Source: Sediminicola luteus (GTDB taxonomy: Bacteria > Bacteroidota > Bacteroidia > Flavobacteriales > Flavobacteriaceae). From it: a stretch of 64,000 nt of DNA. The DNA lies in assembly GCF_002514735.1 (NCBI RefSeq), contig NZ_KZ300476.1, positions 911,872 through 975,871 on the forward strand. Direction: 5' to 3'. Made by a program: the position numbers and the translations under genes. This document shows positions 17,374 to 24,542 of this stretch, one piece after another. A model generated the notes under the pieces. It had not been told where the DNA came from. It did not search any database and saw only the letters and a list, made by a program, of their open reading frames with translations. The first letter of the stretch is position 1. The number at the start of each line of letters is the position of its first letter.

Positions 17374-17739
17374 ATGGCGAAATTCCAGTTACAAAGAACG
17401 CCTTTTCTCGTGCCGACTACCGACGGTAAAACCATTGCCGAACATTTCGGTCTGGCTTCCAATGGACAAGCCCAATTGAGCTTAGCCCATATGAAAGCCC
17501 CGGCAGGGTGGAGCGAACCAGCCCAATGCCCCGAATTCGACGAGTACACCTTTATCATATCGGGTAAAAAACAATTCGAAATCGAAGGCGAGGTCGTGGT
17601 ACTTTCTGCCGGAGAATCGATTAAAATTGATAAAGGCACCCGAGTACGTTATTCCAACCCATTTTCTGAAAACTGCGAATATCTCTCTATTTGTACCCCG
17701 GCATTCAGCCCAGACCAGGTACACCGAGAAACGGAATGA
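17374..17739 (+). CDS. Small cupin-domain protein
   Basis: A 121-residue single-domain cupin. The barrel is seen in AHMKAPAGWSEPAQCPEFDE followed by YTFIISGKKQFEIEGEVVVL and AGESIKIDKGTRVRYSNP. The usual metal-binding histidines are mostly missing: the first motif has E and D, with no HxH. It may therefore bind a small molecule without a metal, or use acidic ligands. It lies between the small lipoprotein and the hydrolase gene, and its stop codon overlaps the ATG of the next gene (ATGA), so the two are probably translated together. Confidence 0.78.
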   Translation: MAKFQLQRTPFLVPTTDGKTIAEHFGLASNGQAQLSLAHMKAPAGWSEPAQCPEFDEYTFIISGKKQFEIEGEVVVLSAGESIKIDKGTRVRYSNPFSENCEYLSICTPAFSPDQVHRETE

Positions 17740-18584
17740 ACCGCATGAAAAAACTGTACGCAAAATACCTGCCCAAAATCATAGGCAACTATTTTAACAC
17801 CTTGGCCCTTATATCGCCAAGAAAAGCCGCCATGGCCGCCGTTAAGGTCTTTAGCACACCCAGAAAGGGAAGGGTGCAAGAGGCACAGGCCGATTATTTG
17901 GAAAAAGCCAAATATCAAGTTTTCGAAACCCAAGGCCACCAGCTACAAGCCTATGAATGGCAAGGTAAGGGCCCTAAAGTGTTGTTGCTGCACGGCTGGG
18001 AAAGCAATAGCTTTAGGTGGCGAAACCTTATAGCCGAGTTACAGCAGAAAAACTACCATATTTTAGCCATAGATGCCCCGGCACACGGGCATTCTTCAGG
18101 GGCTACCCTTAATGTACCCCTCTATGCCGCCTGTGCCCATGACATTATTGATCAGGAAAAACCGGACTTTGTAATTGGGCACTCCATGGGAGGTATGTCT
18201 ACCCTCTATTACCAGTACAAATACCAAAACCAGGGGTTAAAAAAGATCGTATCGTTGGGTTCGCCTTCCGAATTAAAGGAGATTATGGCCCATTACCAGG
18301 GTATGTTGGGCTTTAACCAAAGGGTATTACGGGCCCAAGACGATTATTTTTTGGAACGCTTCGGCTTTCGGATTAATGACTTCTCTACTACCGAATTTTC
18401 CAAGGATATCACATTACCCTGTTTATTGGTACATGATGAAGATGATCAAATTGCGCCCTTTCACAGCGCCGAACGTATGATGGCGAACTTACCCAATGGC
18501 CAATTGATCCGAACCAAGGGCTTGGGCCATTCGTTACATCAAAAGGAAGTGAACCAACAAATCGTGGCCTATTTGAACAGTTAG
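17736..18584 (+). CDS. Alpha/beta hydrolase
   Basis: The start at 17736 overlaps the cupin stop by four bases (ATGA) and gives 282 residues; an ATG three codons later is also possible. The fold marks are clear: VLLLHGWESNSFRWRN (oxyanion region), AIDAPAHGHSSG, the nucleophile elbow GHSMGGMS, the acid in HDEDDQIAPF and the catalytic His in GLGHSLH. It has no signal peptide and should act in the cytoplasm on an ester, thioester or C-C bond. The N-terminus (1-60) is basic with a YFNTLALISPRKAAMAAV segment that may touch the membrane. Substrate unknown. Confidence 0.85.
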   Translation: MNRMKKLYAKYLPKIIGNYFNTLALISPRKAAMAAVKVFSTPRKGRVQEAQADYLEKAKYQVFETQGHQLQAYEWQGKGPKVLLLHGWESNSFRWRNLIAELQQKNYHILAIDAPAHGHSSGATLNVPLYAACAHDIIDQEKPDFVIGHSMGGMSTLYYQYKYQNQGLKKIVSLGSPSELKEIMAHYQGMLGFNQRVLRAQDDYFLERFGFRINDFSTTEFSKDITLPCLLVHDEDDQIAPFHSAERMMANLPNGQLIRTKGLGHSLHQKEVNQQIVAYLNS

Positions 18585-18587
18585 CCG

Positions 18588-18595
18588 TATTTTTG
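18588..18595 (+). promoter_or_regulatory. Promoter -7 box of the pentaheme cytochrome gene
   Basis: TATTTTTG fits TAnnTTTG and lies 32 bases before the ATG, right after the hydrolase stop. No good -33 element is seen. Confidence 0.45.
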
Positions 18596-18627
18596 CTGCG
18601 GAACCACCCGGATGCGAATCCTATTTT

Positions 18628-19851
18628 ATGTTATTAGAATATGCTCCTAAAAGGCTGCGGTGGTATGCCTTGCTTACGATTTTTATCCCCAGTATCGGCC
18701 TCATCTTACTTGGCAGTTGTAAATCCGAGAAAAAACCGGAATACGAACCCTTGAAAAACCCTTGGGAAATTGCCGTACCCCATCAAGAAATTCCGAAAGG
18801 CCTGGGGTCTTTAAGTGCTCAACAATGTGGTAGCTGTCATCAAGAACACTATGCCGAATGGCAACAATCTACCCATGCCAACGCCTGGACCGACCTGCAG
18901 TTCCAAGCCGAACTGAAAAAAGATTCGAGTCCGTTTATGTGCATCAATTGCCATATACCGCTTCAAAACCAGCAAGAGTATATAATCAAAGGGCTGGTAG
19001 ATGGCGACATTTACCAACCGGTAAAGGAAAAGAACCCGCATTTCGATAAGGCCTTGCAACAAGAGGGCATTAACTGCGCCAGTTGCCATGTGCGCAATAA
19101 CGTGGTCGTAGGCCCAACGGGCACAGCCATGGCTCCCCATAAAACCGTAAAAGACACCCAACACCTTTCTGAAAAACTATGTATCGGATGCCATAACGCT
19201 ACGGCCGTGGTAACCCCTACCCTGGCCTGCTCTTTTGAAACCGGCGACGAATGGAAGGCCGGCCCATTCCATGGTAAAAAGAACTGTATCGATTGCCATA
19301 TGGAAGAAAAACATCGTCCCGTTGTACCGGGTTATGCAGCCCGTAAAAGTAGGTTCCATGGTTTTCCGGGTTCGGGCATCCCGAAATTGGACACCCTTAA
19401 AACCACAGGGCTGGAAGGGTTGGACCTATATCCCGGAAGTCTTCCCCAAATACTATCGAAATCAGATAGTCTAAAGTATAATTTTGCCGTGCGTAATGCC
19501 CATGCCGGACATAAAGTACCTACGGGCGATCCAGAAAGGTTTTTCTTGTTCGAACTTCATATCCACGACAAAAAAGACAGTGTGGTCTATTCCCAAACCG
19601 AACGTATCGGGGAGCATTGGCAGTGGTACCCTACGGTTAAAAAACTATCGGACAACAACCTATTGCCCGGCGAAAAAAGGGAGTTTAGTTTCGGTACCCA
19701 AATCAAAGAAGTTGGAAAGTACCAACTCCGTTTTAAGGTAACCAAACATCGCTTAAACCAAAAAAACGCCGATTATAATAAGTTGCCTGCTAGTTATCCT
19801 TTGTTTAAAACCCTATTGGATACGGTGTACCGCTTTCGGGTGGGCCATTGA
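18628..19851 (+). CDS. Pentaheme c-type cytochrome lipoprotein
   Basis: The 407-residue protein has an N-terminal hydrophobic segment ending LILLGSC (Cys31), a probable lipoprotein site. Five CxxCH heme sites follow: CGSCH (67-71), CINCH (105-109), CASCH (150-154), CIGCH (185-189) and CIDCH (220-224). The order and spacing resemble the cytochrome c554 family of multiheme proteins. The C-terminal 150 residues lack hemes and look like a beta-sandwich. It may move electrons in the periplasm or at the outer membrane; the partner is not in the window. Alone in its transcription unit. Confidence 0.85.
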   Translation: MLLEYAPKRLRWYALLTIFIPSIGLILLGSCKSEKKPEYEPLKNPWEIAVPHQEIPKGLGSLSAQQCGSCHQEHYAEWQQSTHANAWTDLQFQAELKKDSSPFMCINCHIPLQNQQEYIIKGLVDGDIYQPVKEKNPHFDKALQQEGINCASCHVRNNVVVGPTGTAMAPHKTVKDTQHLSEKLCIGCHNATAVVTPTLACSFETGDEWKAGPFHGKKNCIDCHMEEKHRPVVPGYAARKSRFHGFPGSGIPKLDTLKTTGLEGLDLYPGSLPQILSKSDSLKYNFAVRNAHAGHKVPTGDPERFFLFELHIHDKKDSVVYSQTERIGEHWQWYPTVKKLSDNNLLPGEKREFSFGTQIKEVGKYQLRFKVTKHRLNQKNADYNKLPASYPLFKTLLDTVYRFRVGH

Positions 19852-19897
19852 TTCCCATTGGTAAAAGGTTTACATTGTAATGCTAAAAACCTTTACC

Positions 19898-20323
19898 ATG
19901 TCGACCACCCTATCCCCTTTCCATTTGGCCATTCCGGTGCATAATTTGGCCGAGTGCCGTACGTTTTATGGGAATATCTTAGGTCTTGAAGAAGGACGGA
20001 GTTCGGAACATTGGGTGGACTTTGATTTTTATGGCCATCAATTGGTGATCCATTATAAACCAAAAACCGATGCCAAACTGCACACCAATGCCGTAGATGG
20101 AAAAAATGTTCCGGTGCCCCATTTTGGTATCGTACTACCCTGGGACGATTTCCATAATCTGGCAAAAACATTGGAAGTAAAACAACTTGAATTCGTGATT
20201 GCCCCATATATACGATTTTCCGGACAAGTAGGCGAACAGGCTACCATGTTCTTTTTAGACCCGGCCGGAAATGCGTTAGAATTCAAGGCCTTTAAGGATC
20301 CCGACCAACTTTTTGCCCACTAA
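19898..20323 (+). CDS. VOC superfamily protein, extradiol dioxygenase-like
   Basis: From the ATG at 19898 the protein has 141 residues. It has a [20 protein letters not shown] segment with the first metal His, [12 protein letters not shown] with the second His, and [17 protein letters not shown] with the Glu ligand, so all usual metal ligands look present. Relatives are annotated as glyoxalase or ring-cleaving dioxygenase-like. Directly before the start is an inverted pair, GGTAAAAGGTTT and AAACCTTTACC (19860-19897), that could fold over the start codon. Function unknown in detail. Confidence 0.82.
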   Translation: MSTTLSPFHLAIPVHNLAECRTFYGNILGLEEGRSSEHWVDFDFYGHQLVIHYKPKTDAKLHTNAVDGKNVPVPHFGIVLPWDDFHNLAKTLEVKQLEFVIAPYIRFSGQVGEQATMFFLDPAGNALEFKAFKDPDQLFAH

Positions 20324-20457
20324 ACTGCCCGAGGGCATTCACACTAGGCATCTGAAGGAAACAAGAATACTATCTCGAGCTAAACCTGTCTCCTTTTTGG
20401 CAGGCAGACCCCGAGCCCTATTAAACCTTTTTGGCGGTCCCAAATAGAAACGGAAAC
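20324..20457. other. Convergent intergenic region with mosaic sequence, no gene
   Basis: The gap between the VOC gene and the secreted unknown holds CCCGAGGGCATTCACACTAG, TATCTCGAGC, and a CCTGTCTCCTTTTTGGCAGG hairpin-like piece followed by CAGACCCCGAGCCC. I see no gene. The pieces look like fragments of dispersed palindromic elements of this phylum. Confidence 0.4.
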
Positions 20458-21252
20458 CTAGCGGTAGGCTTTGTAAAGCACCAAAAGGTTATCGGCCCGG
20501 TTGGTAACGTTTAGGGTAAAACCATCGGCATTAAAGCTGGTTAGACTGGCCGCAGTTAACCCTAGGTTATCGCCATTCTGATTACTATATCGTACACCAA
20601 TACAACGTGAAGTAGAAGAGTATCGCGAGATATCGTTAATGGAGTTGCCGCTACCCCCGATATACATGGCCAATTGGGTTATTCCACCACCATTATTACG
20701 GGCAAAACCCTCCATGGTGCCAAAGGCATTGGCAATACCCCGGTCATTATTTGCTACTTGGTTATCGGCATTGATTCCCGTGGTCTCTACATTGGCATGG
20801 GCCGTAAAACTTACCTGTGACGGGCGGAACGGAATTCCCGTAATAGTTCTGTTTCCTGTGGCATTGATAATAAAATACCCCATATACACTGTAGAAACCG
20901 CTGAATTGGGCAAGTATACCCCGCCATCGGCCCCGGCGGTTACGGCATTATTGGCGTCGGTACTGATTAACTCAATTTGTTGTTGCACCCCGTCGCTATC
21001 ACTAAAATTGAGTGCGCCGGTAGTATTGTCTTGGGCCAATTGGGTAATCCCTCCCAACTTTCTCAGATTTCCGTTGGTACGACCAATATATAGTTCATTA
21101 GTATCAGTGGTAAGATATAGATCCCCTTCAGTAGCCGCTATAGTCGCCACCTGGGCAGAACTGATCATGTTTTGACCAAACACCATCGAAACACTACAGC
21201 TTAGGACCAATACGACTAGCCATAGGTTTTTTCTTCTACAAAACCTTCTCAT
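20458..21252 (-). CDS. Secreted protein of unknown function
   Basis: The start at 21252 (264 residues) puts MRRFCRRKNLWLVVLVLSCS at the front of a signal peptide ending near VFGQ; four more residues are possible. The mature part is rich in Asn, Thr, Gly and Ala and beta-strands. It has a repeated GDLYLTTDTNELYIGRTNG-like strand pair and a TLNVTNRADNLLVLYKAY end. Such beta-rich, low-charge proteins occur as surface or tail-fibre-like trimers, but I see no phage gene around. Divergent from the small lipoprotein gene at 21397. I do not recognise a family. Confidence 0.7.
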   Translation of the reverse strand: MRRFCRRKNLWLVVLVLSCSVSMVFGQNMISSAQVATIAATEGDLYLTTDTNELYIGRTNGNLRKLGGITQLAQDNTTGALNFSDSDGVQQQIELISTDANNAVTAGADGGVYLPNSAVSTVYMGYFIINATGNRTITGIPFRPSQVSFTAHANVETTGINADNQVANNDRGIANAFGTMEGFARNNGGGITQLAMYIGGSGNSINDISRYSSTSRCIGVRYSNQNGDNLGLTAASLTSFNADGFTLNVTNRADNLLVLYKAYR

Positions 21253-21396
21253 AAAGCAATACACATAGGATGTTATTAAAACCTTTGTAAAACAACTTTA
21301 TTGCATAAAAACAATGAATTAGTGCAGTTAAGACAATTCCCATACAAGAAGCAGCTGTGTTTTAACGTTATAGGTTTACCCAAATCCCCAAAAAAG

Positions 21397-21564
21397 ATGA
21401 CTACACTTTACAAGACATCGCTAGCACTGCTGTTTTTAGGCCTTTTGGCCTGCACCAATGATGAAGGTGAAGAACGCGATCTGGATGTGGTGAAACCCAA
21501 CGACCCGGATTCCGCCTTATTGGAACAAACCCCAGATACGACACGGACTTGGTATAGCGAGTAA
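21397..21564 (+). CDS. Small lipoprotein, unknown function
   Basis: A 55-residue product is called from the ATG at 21397 because it gives a textbook lipoprotein signal, MTTLYKTSLALLFLGLLAC, with Cys19. The longer frame from 21301 has an unlikely basic N-terminus. The mature 36 residues are acidic (NDEGEERDLD) and end in a short WYSE. No function can be given. Confidence 0.55.
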   Translation: MTTLYKTSLALLFLGLLACTNDEGEERDLDVVKPNDPDSALLEQTPDTTRTWYSE

Positions 21565-21742
21565 GTTTTATTCTATTCAGCGCAACAGCGTATAGTATGA
21601 TTCCGATATAACCGGGAAACCTACACCTCTTTAAATTCTACGGGACAGGCCGACACGATTCCTAAAAAAGGAATTGGATCCAATCAGATTTTAACCGTCG
21701 CCTAAATTGCGGAACAGGGTTCTCTTTCTTTGCCCTAGTCAG

Positions 21743-21825
21743 GTTAGGGATAGCAGCGGCATACTTTTTCAGGGAAAAAGATATAGCGTATAGCCCGGCA
21801 CTACGCCATAGCGTAGGGCAACCCC
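21743..21825. repeat. Nested-palindrome intergenic element, family A copy 2 (inverted)
   Basis: Read on the minus strand this runs GGGGTTGCCC, palindrome TACGCTATGGCGTA, GCCGGGCTATACGCTATATC, hairpin TTTTTCCCTGAAAAA, and ATGCCGCTGCTATCCCTAAC. The plan matches the element at 14584-14670 while the two hairpin inserts differ. It again lies between convergent genes. The rest of the 300-base gap (21565-21742) holds no gene that I can support. Confidence 0.68.
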
Positions 21826-21838
21826 CAAAAACTTGTTA

Positions 21839-21856
21839 GGGATAGTAGTTTATCCC
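21839..21856 (-). terminator. Possible terminator of folD
   Basis: GGGATA and TATCCC pair around a six-base loop, eight bases after the folD stop; on the minus strand a TAACAAGTTTTTG stretch follows. The stem is short. Confidence 0.45.
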
Positions 21857-21864
21857 AAAGCCGC

Positions 21865-22752
21865 TTAATTACCAGCGAAACGGTGACGCTCGCGGGCCAA
21901 GAGGGTGTTCTTTAACAACATGGCAATAGTCATAGGCCCTACACCACCTGGCACCGGGGTAATGAAAGAAGCTTTTTTGCTTACGTCTTCAAAATCTACG
22001 TCGCCACAGATCCTATAACCGCGTTCGCGACTCTCGTCGGGTACCCGGGTAATACCCACATCGATAATGACCACACCGTCTTTGACCATATCGGCCTTTA
22101 CGAAATTGGGAACCCCAAGGGCGGAAATGATGATATCGGCCTCCGCCGTAATCTCGGCCAGGTTCTTGGTATGGCTATGGGTAAGGGTTACGGTAGAATT
22201 GCCGGGCCAGCCTTTGCGACCCATTAATATACTCATGGGCCTACCAACGATATGGCTACGACCGATCACGACCGTATGCTTGCCTTGGGTGTCTACCTTA
22301 TAACGTTCCAACAGCTCCAAGATACCGAATGGTGTGGCGGGAATAAAAGTACTCATATCCAAGGCCATTTTACCAAAGTTGGTGGGATGGAAACCGTCTA
22401 CATCTTTATCAGGGTGCACGGCCATAAGCACTTTTTGCGAATTGATCTGCGGGGGTAAGGGCAATTGGATAATAAACCCGTCGATGGCATCGTCTTCGTT
22501 GAGCTCGTGAATCTTTTTCAACAACTCGGTCTCAGAAGTAGTACCGGGAAGCCGTACCATGGTCGATTCGAAGCCTACGCGTTCACAGGCTTTTACCTTA
22601 CTGCCCACATAGGTAAGGCTGGCCCCATCGTTACCCACGATTACCGCGGCTAAATGTGGCACTTTTTCACCATTGGCCTTCATCTTGGCCACCGCGACCG
22701 CTATCTCGTCCTTGATCTGGTTCGATACTTTTCTCCCGTCTAATAATTCCAT
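21865..22752 (-). CDS. folD: Bifunctional methylenetetrahydrofolate dehydrogenase/methenyltetrahydrofolate cyclohydrolase
   Basis: A full-length FolD of 295 residues, which interconverts 5,10-methylene-, 5,10-methenyl- and 10-formyl-tetrahydrofolate with NADP in the cytoplasm. Seen are YVGSKVKACERVGF with the catalytic Tyr/Lys pair, the DGFIIQLPLP signature, the nucleotide loop GRSHIVGRPMSILM, and the end PGGVGPMTIAMLL. It begins 35 bases after the ffh stop, on the same strand and with no terminator between, so it is probably co-transcribed with ffh. Confidence 0.96.
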   Translation of the reverse strand: MELLDGRKVSNQIKDEIAVAVAKMKANGEKVPHLAAVIVGNDGASLTYVGSKVKACERVGFESTMVRLPGTTSETELLKKIHELNEDDAIDGFIIQLPLPPQINSQKVLMAVHPDKDVDGFHPTNFGKMALDMSTFIPATPFGILELLERYKVDTQGKHTVVIGRSHIVGRPMSILMGRKGWPGNSTVTLTHSHTKNLAEITAEADIIISALGVPNFVKADMVKDGVVIIDVGITRVPDESRERGYRICGDVDFEDVSKKASFITPVPGGVGPMTIAMLLKNTLLARERHRFAGN

Positions 22753-22787
22753 TTTCGGTAGGTTTATTTGGTTGTATTCTATTTGGT

Positions 22788-24125
22788 TTAGCGCATGCCT
22801 TTCATGCCGCCCATCATCTGCATCATTTTTCGGCCTCCGCCACCTTGCATCATCTTCATCATCTTGCTCATTTGGTCGAACTGTTTCAATAACTGGTTCA
22901 CCTCTTGTACCGAACGACCGCTACCTTTGGCGATACGTTTCTTTCTACTGGCATTGAGCATAGATGGGGTACTGCGTTCGTCTGGGGTCATGGAGTGTAT
23001 AATAGCCTCTACATGTTTAAAGGCATCGTCGTCGATATCGAGGCCTTTTAAGGCTTTGCCCGCCCCAGGGATCATACCCATAAGGTCTTTTAAGTTCCCC
23101 ATTTTTTTGATCTGTTGGATTTGGTTGAGGAAATCGTCGAAACCGAATTTATTCTTGGCAATCTTACGTTGTAGCTTACGGGCCTCTTCTTCATCGAACT
23201 GTTCTTGGGCCCTTTCTACCAAAGACACCACATCTCCCATACCTAGGATACGGTCGGCCATACGCGCCGGGTGGAAAACATCGATGGCTTCCATTTTTTC
23301 GCCCGTACCAATGAATTTGATGGGTTTGTTTACCACCGACTTGATCGAAATGGCGGCACCACCACGGGTATCACCATCGAGTTTGGTAAGGATAACCCCG
23401 TCAAAGTTCAAGATATCGTTAAAGGCCTTGGCGGTATTCACGGCATCTTGTCCGGTCATGGAATCGACCACGAAGAGGGTTTCTTCCGGCTTGATGGCCT
23501 TATGGATGTTAGCAATCTCGTCCATCATCTGTTCGTCTACCGCCAAACGACCCGCGGTATCGATAATGACCACATTGTTGCCCTCTGCCTTGGCTTGGGC
23601 AATACCAGCTTTGGCGATGGCTACGGGATCGTTATTACCCCGGTCGCTATATACGGGTACTTGGATCTGGTCGCCGACCACATGCAACTGATCGATCGCC
23701 GCCGGACGGTATACGTCACAGGCTACCAACAGGGGTTTCTTGCCTTTTTTGTTCTTTAAAAAATTGGCCAGTTTACCCGAGAAGGTGGTTTTACCGGAAC
23801 CTTGCAGACCCGACATTAAAATCACCGAAGGGCTACCGCCTAGGTTTATGCCTTCGGCCTCACCGCCCATAAGTTCGGTAAGCTCGTCTTTAACGATCTT
23901 TACCATGAGCTGACCGGGCTGTAAGGTGGTCAATACATTCTGCCCGATAGCCTTTTCCCTTACCCTTTTGGTAAAATCTTTGGCAATCTTAAAGTTGACA
24001 TCGGCATCGAGTAGGGCGCGCCTGACCTCTTTCATGGTCTCGGCCACGTTCACCTCGTTTATTTTCCCATGGCCCTTGAGTACGTGTAAGGCCTTGTCGA
24101 GCTTGTCACTTAAATTATCGAACAT
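22788..24125 (-). CDS. ffh: Signal recognition particle protein Ffh
   Basis: The 445-residue GTPase of the signal recognition particle, which binds signal sequences of membrane proteins at the ribosome. N domain 1-90; G domain with GLQGSGKTTFSGKLA, DTAGRLAVDEQ, VVDSMTGQDA and ILTKLDGDTRGGAAIS; then a methionine-rich M domain (about 300-445) with SRKKRIAKGSGRSVQEVN for RNA binding, ending in MMQMMGGMKGMR. Length and motifs are normal. The promoter box TACCTTTG lies about 23 bases upstream, and an imperfect palindromic element begins directly beyond it. Confidence 0.97.
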   Translation of the reverse strand: MFDNLSDKLDKALHVLKGHGKINEVNVAETMKEVRRALLDADVNFKIAKDFTKRVREKAIGQNVLTTLQPGQLMVKIVKDELTELMGGEAEGINLGGSPSVILMSGLQGSGKTTFSGKLANFLKNKKGKKPLLVACDVYRPAAIDQLHVVGDQIQVPVYSDRGNNDPVAIAKAGIAQAKAEGNNVVIIDTAGRLAVDEQMMDEIANIHKAIKPEETLFVVDSMTGQDAVNTAKAFNDILNFDGVILTKLDGDTRGGAAISIKSVVNKPIKFIGTGEKMEAIDVFHPARMADRILGMGDVVSLVERAQEQFDEEEARKLQRKIAKNKFGFDDFLNQIQQIKKMGNLKDLMGMIPGAGKALKGLDIDDDAFKHVEAIIHSMTPDERSTPSMLNASRKKRIAKGSGRSVQEVNQLLKQFDQMSKMMKMMQGGGGRKMMQMMGGMKGMR

Positions 24126-24147
24126 CTGCTATCTATTTTAAAGATTG

Positions 24148-24155
24148 CAAAGGTA
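24148..24155 (-). promoter_or_regulatory. Promoter -7 box of ffh
   Basis: Minus-strand TACCTTTG fits TAnnTTTG. The expected -33 position falls at the edge of the palindromic element 24178-24339, and no TTTG is seen there. Confidence 0.55.
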
Positions 24156-24177
24156 ATAATCTCTAGTTAGAATATAG

Positions 24178-24339
24178 GTAACTAATCAGAGCCCCAAATT
24201 TTGGCTACGAAATGGTTTTTTACGCTCTGTTTTTGTTATTTTTTTCTTACGTAGCGGTGCTATGCTTTGAAAAAAATTACTTCAACAGAACCCAAAATCC
24301 TAATTTCTCGCTTCAAAACCTGCGACACTGATTAGTTAC
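24178..24339. repeat. 162-base quasi-palindromic element (MITE-like)
   Basis: The outer ends GTAACTAATCAG (24178-24189) and CTGATTAGTTAC (24328-24339) are perfect inverted repeats. The arms stay alignable inward (GCTCTG/CAGAAC, TTTTTTTC/GAAAAAAA, TTACGTAGC/GCTATGC) to a centre near 24257. The whole would fold to one long imperfect hairpin. There is no open frame inside. Confidence 0.7.
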
Positions 24340-24426
24340 GAATATAGCTCATGGATAATAGAGGATAGAAAATAGAGGATAGACTTTGGATCGTGGAATC
24401 GGGAATTTTAATTGTTTTTCATATTT

Positions 24427-24450
24427 GCCCCCTTTTGGGGGTTAGGGGGC
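24427..24450. repeat. C/G-block repeat, family D copy 1
   Basis: GCCCCCTTTTGGGGGTTAGG plus GGGC. A near copy stands at 35161-35184, also just past a minus-strand gene. Can fold as CCCCC/GGGGG. Confidence 0.6.
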
Positions 24451-24457
24451 TGAAAAA

Positions 24458-24488
24458 GAAAAGGTGGCCCTGAACCGGCCACCTTTTC
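24458..24488 (-). terminator. Strong intrinsic terminator of the acidic lipoprotein gene
   Basis: GAAAAGGTGGCC (24458-24469) pairs perfectly with GGCCACCTTTTC (24477-24488) around a seven-base loop. On the minus strand TTTTTCA follows. It can work in both directions. Confidence 0.85.
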
Positions 24489-24542
24489 ACCCAAAACTTG
24501 AACCTAAATTAATATTTGATTCGACTTAATTATTCTTGTGTT

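Noticed and set aside
20458-21252. Prophage remnant suggested by the fibre-like protein
   Set aside because: No capsid, terminase, integrase or att-like sequence is near, and the neighbours are ordinary genes.
21301-21396. N-terminal extension of the small lipoprotein
   Set aside because: The extension has no signal-peptide nature, while the ATG at 21397 gives a clean lipoprotein signal.
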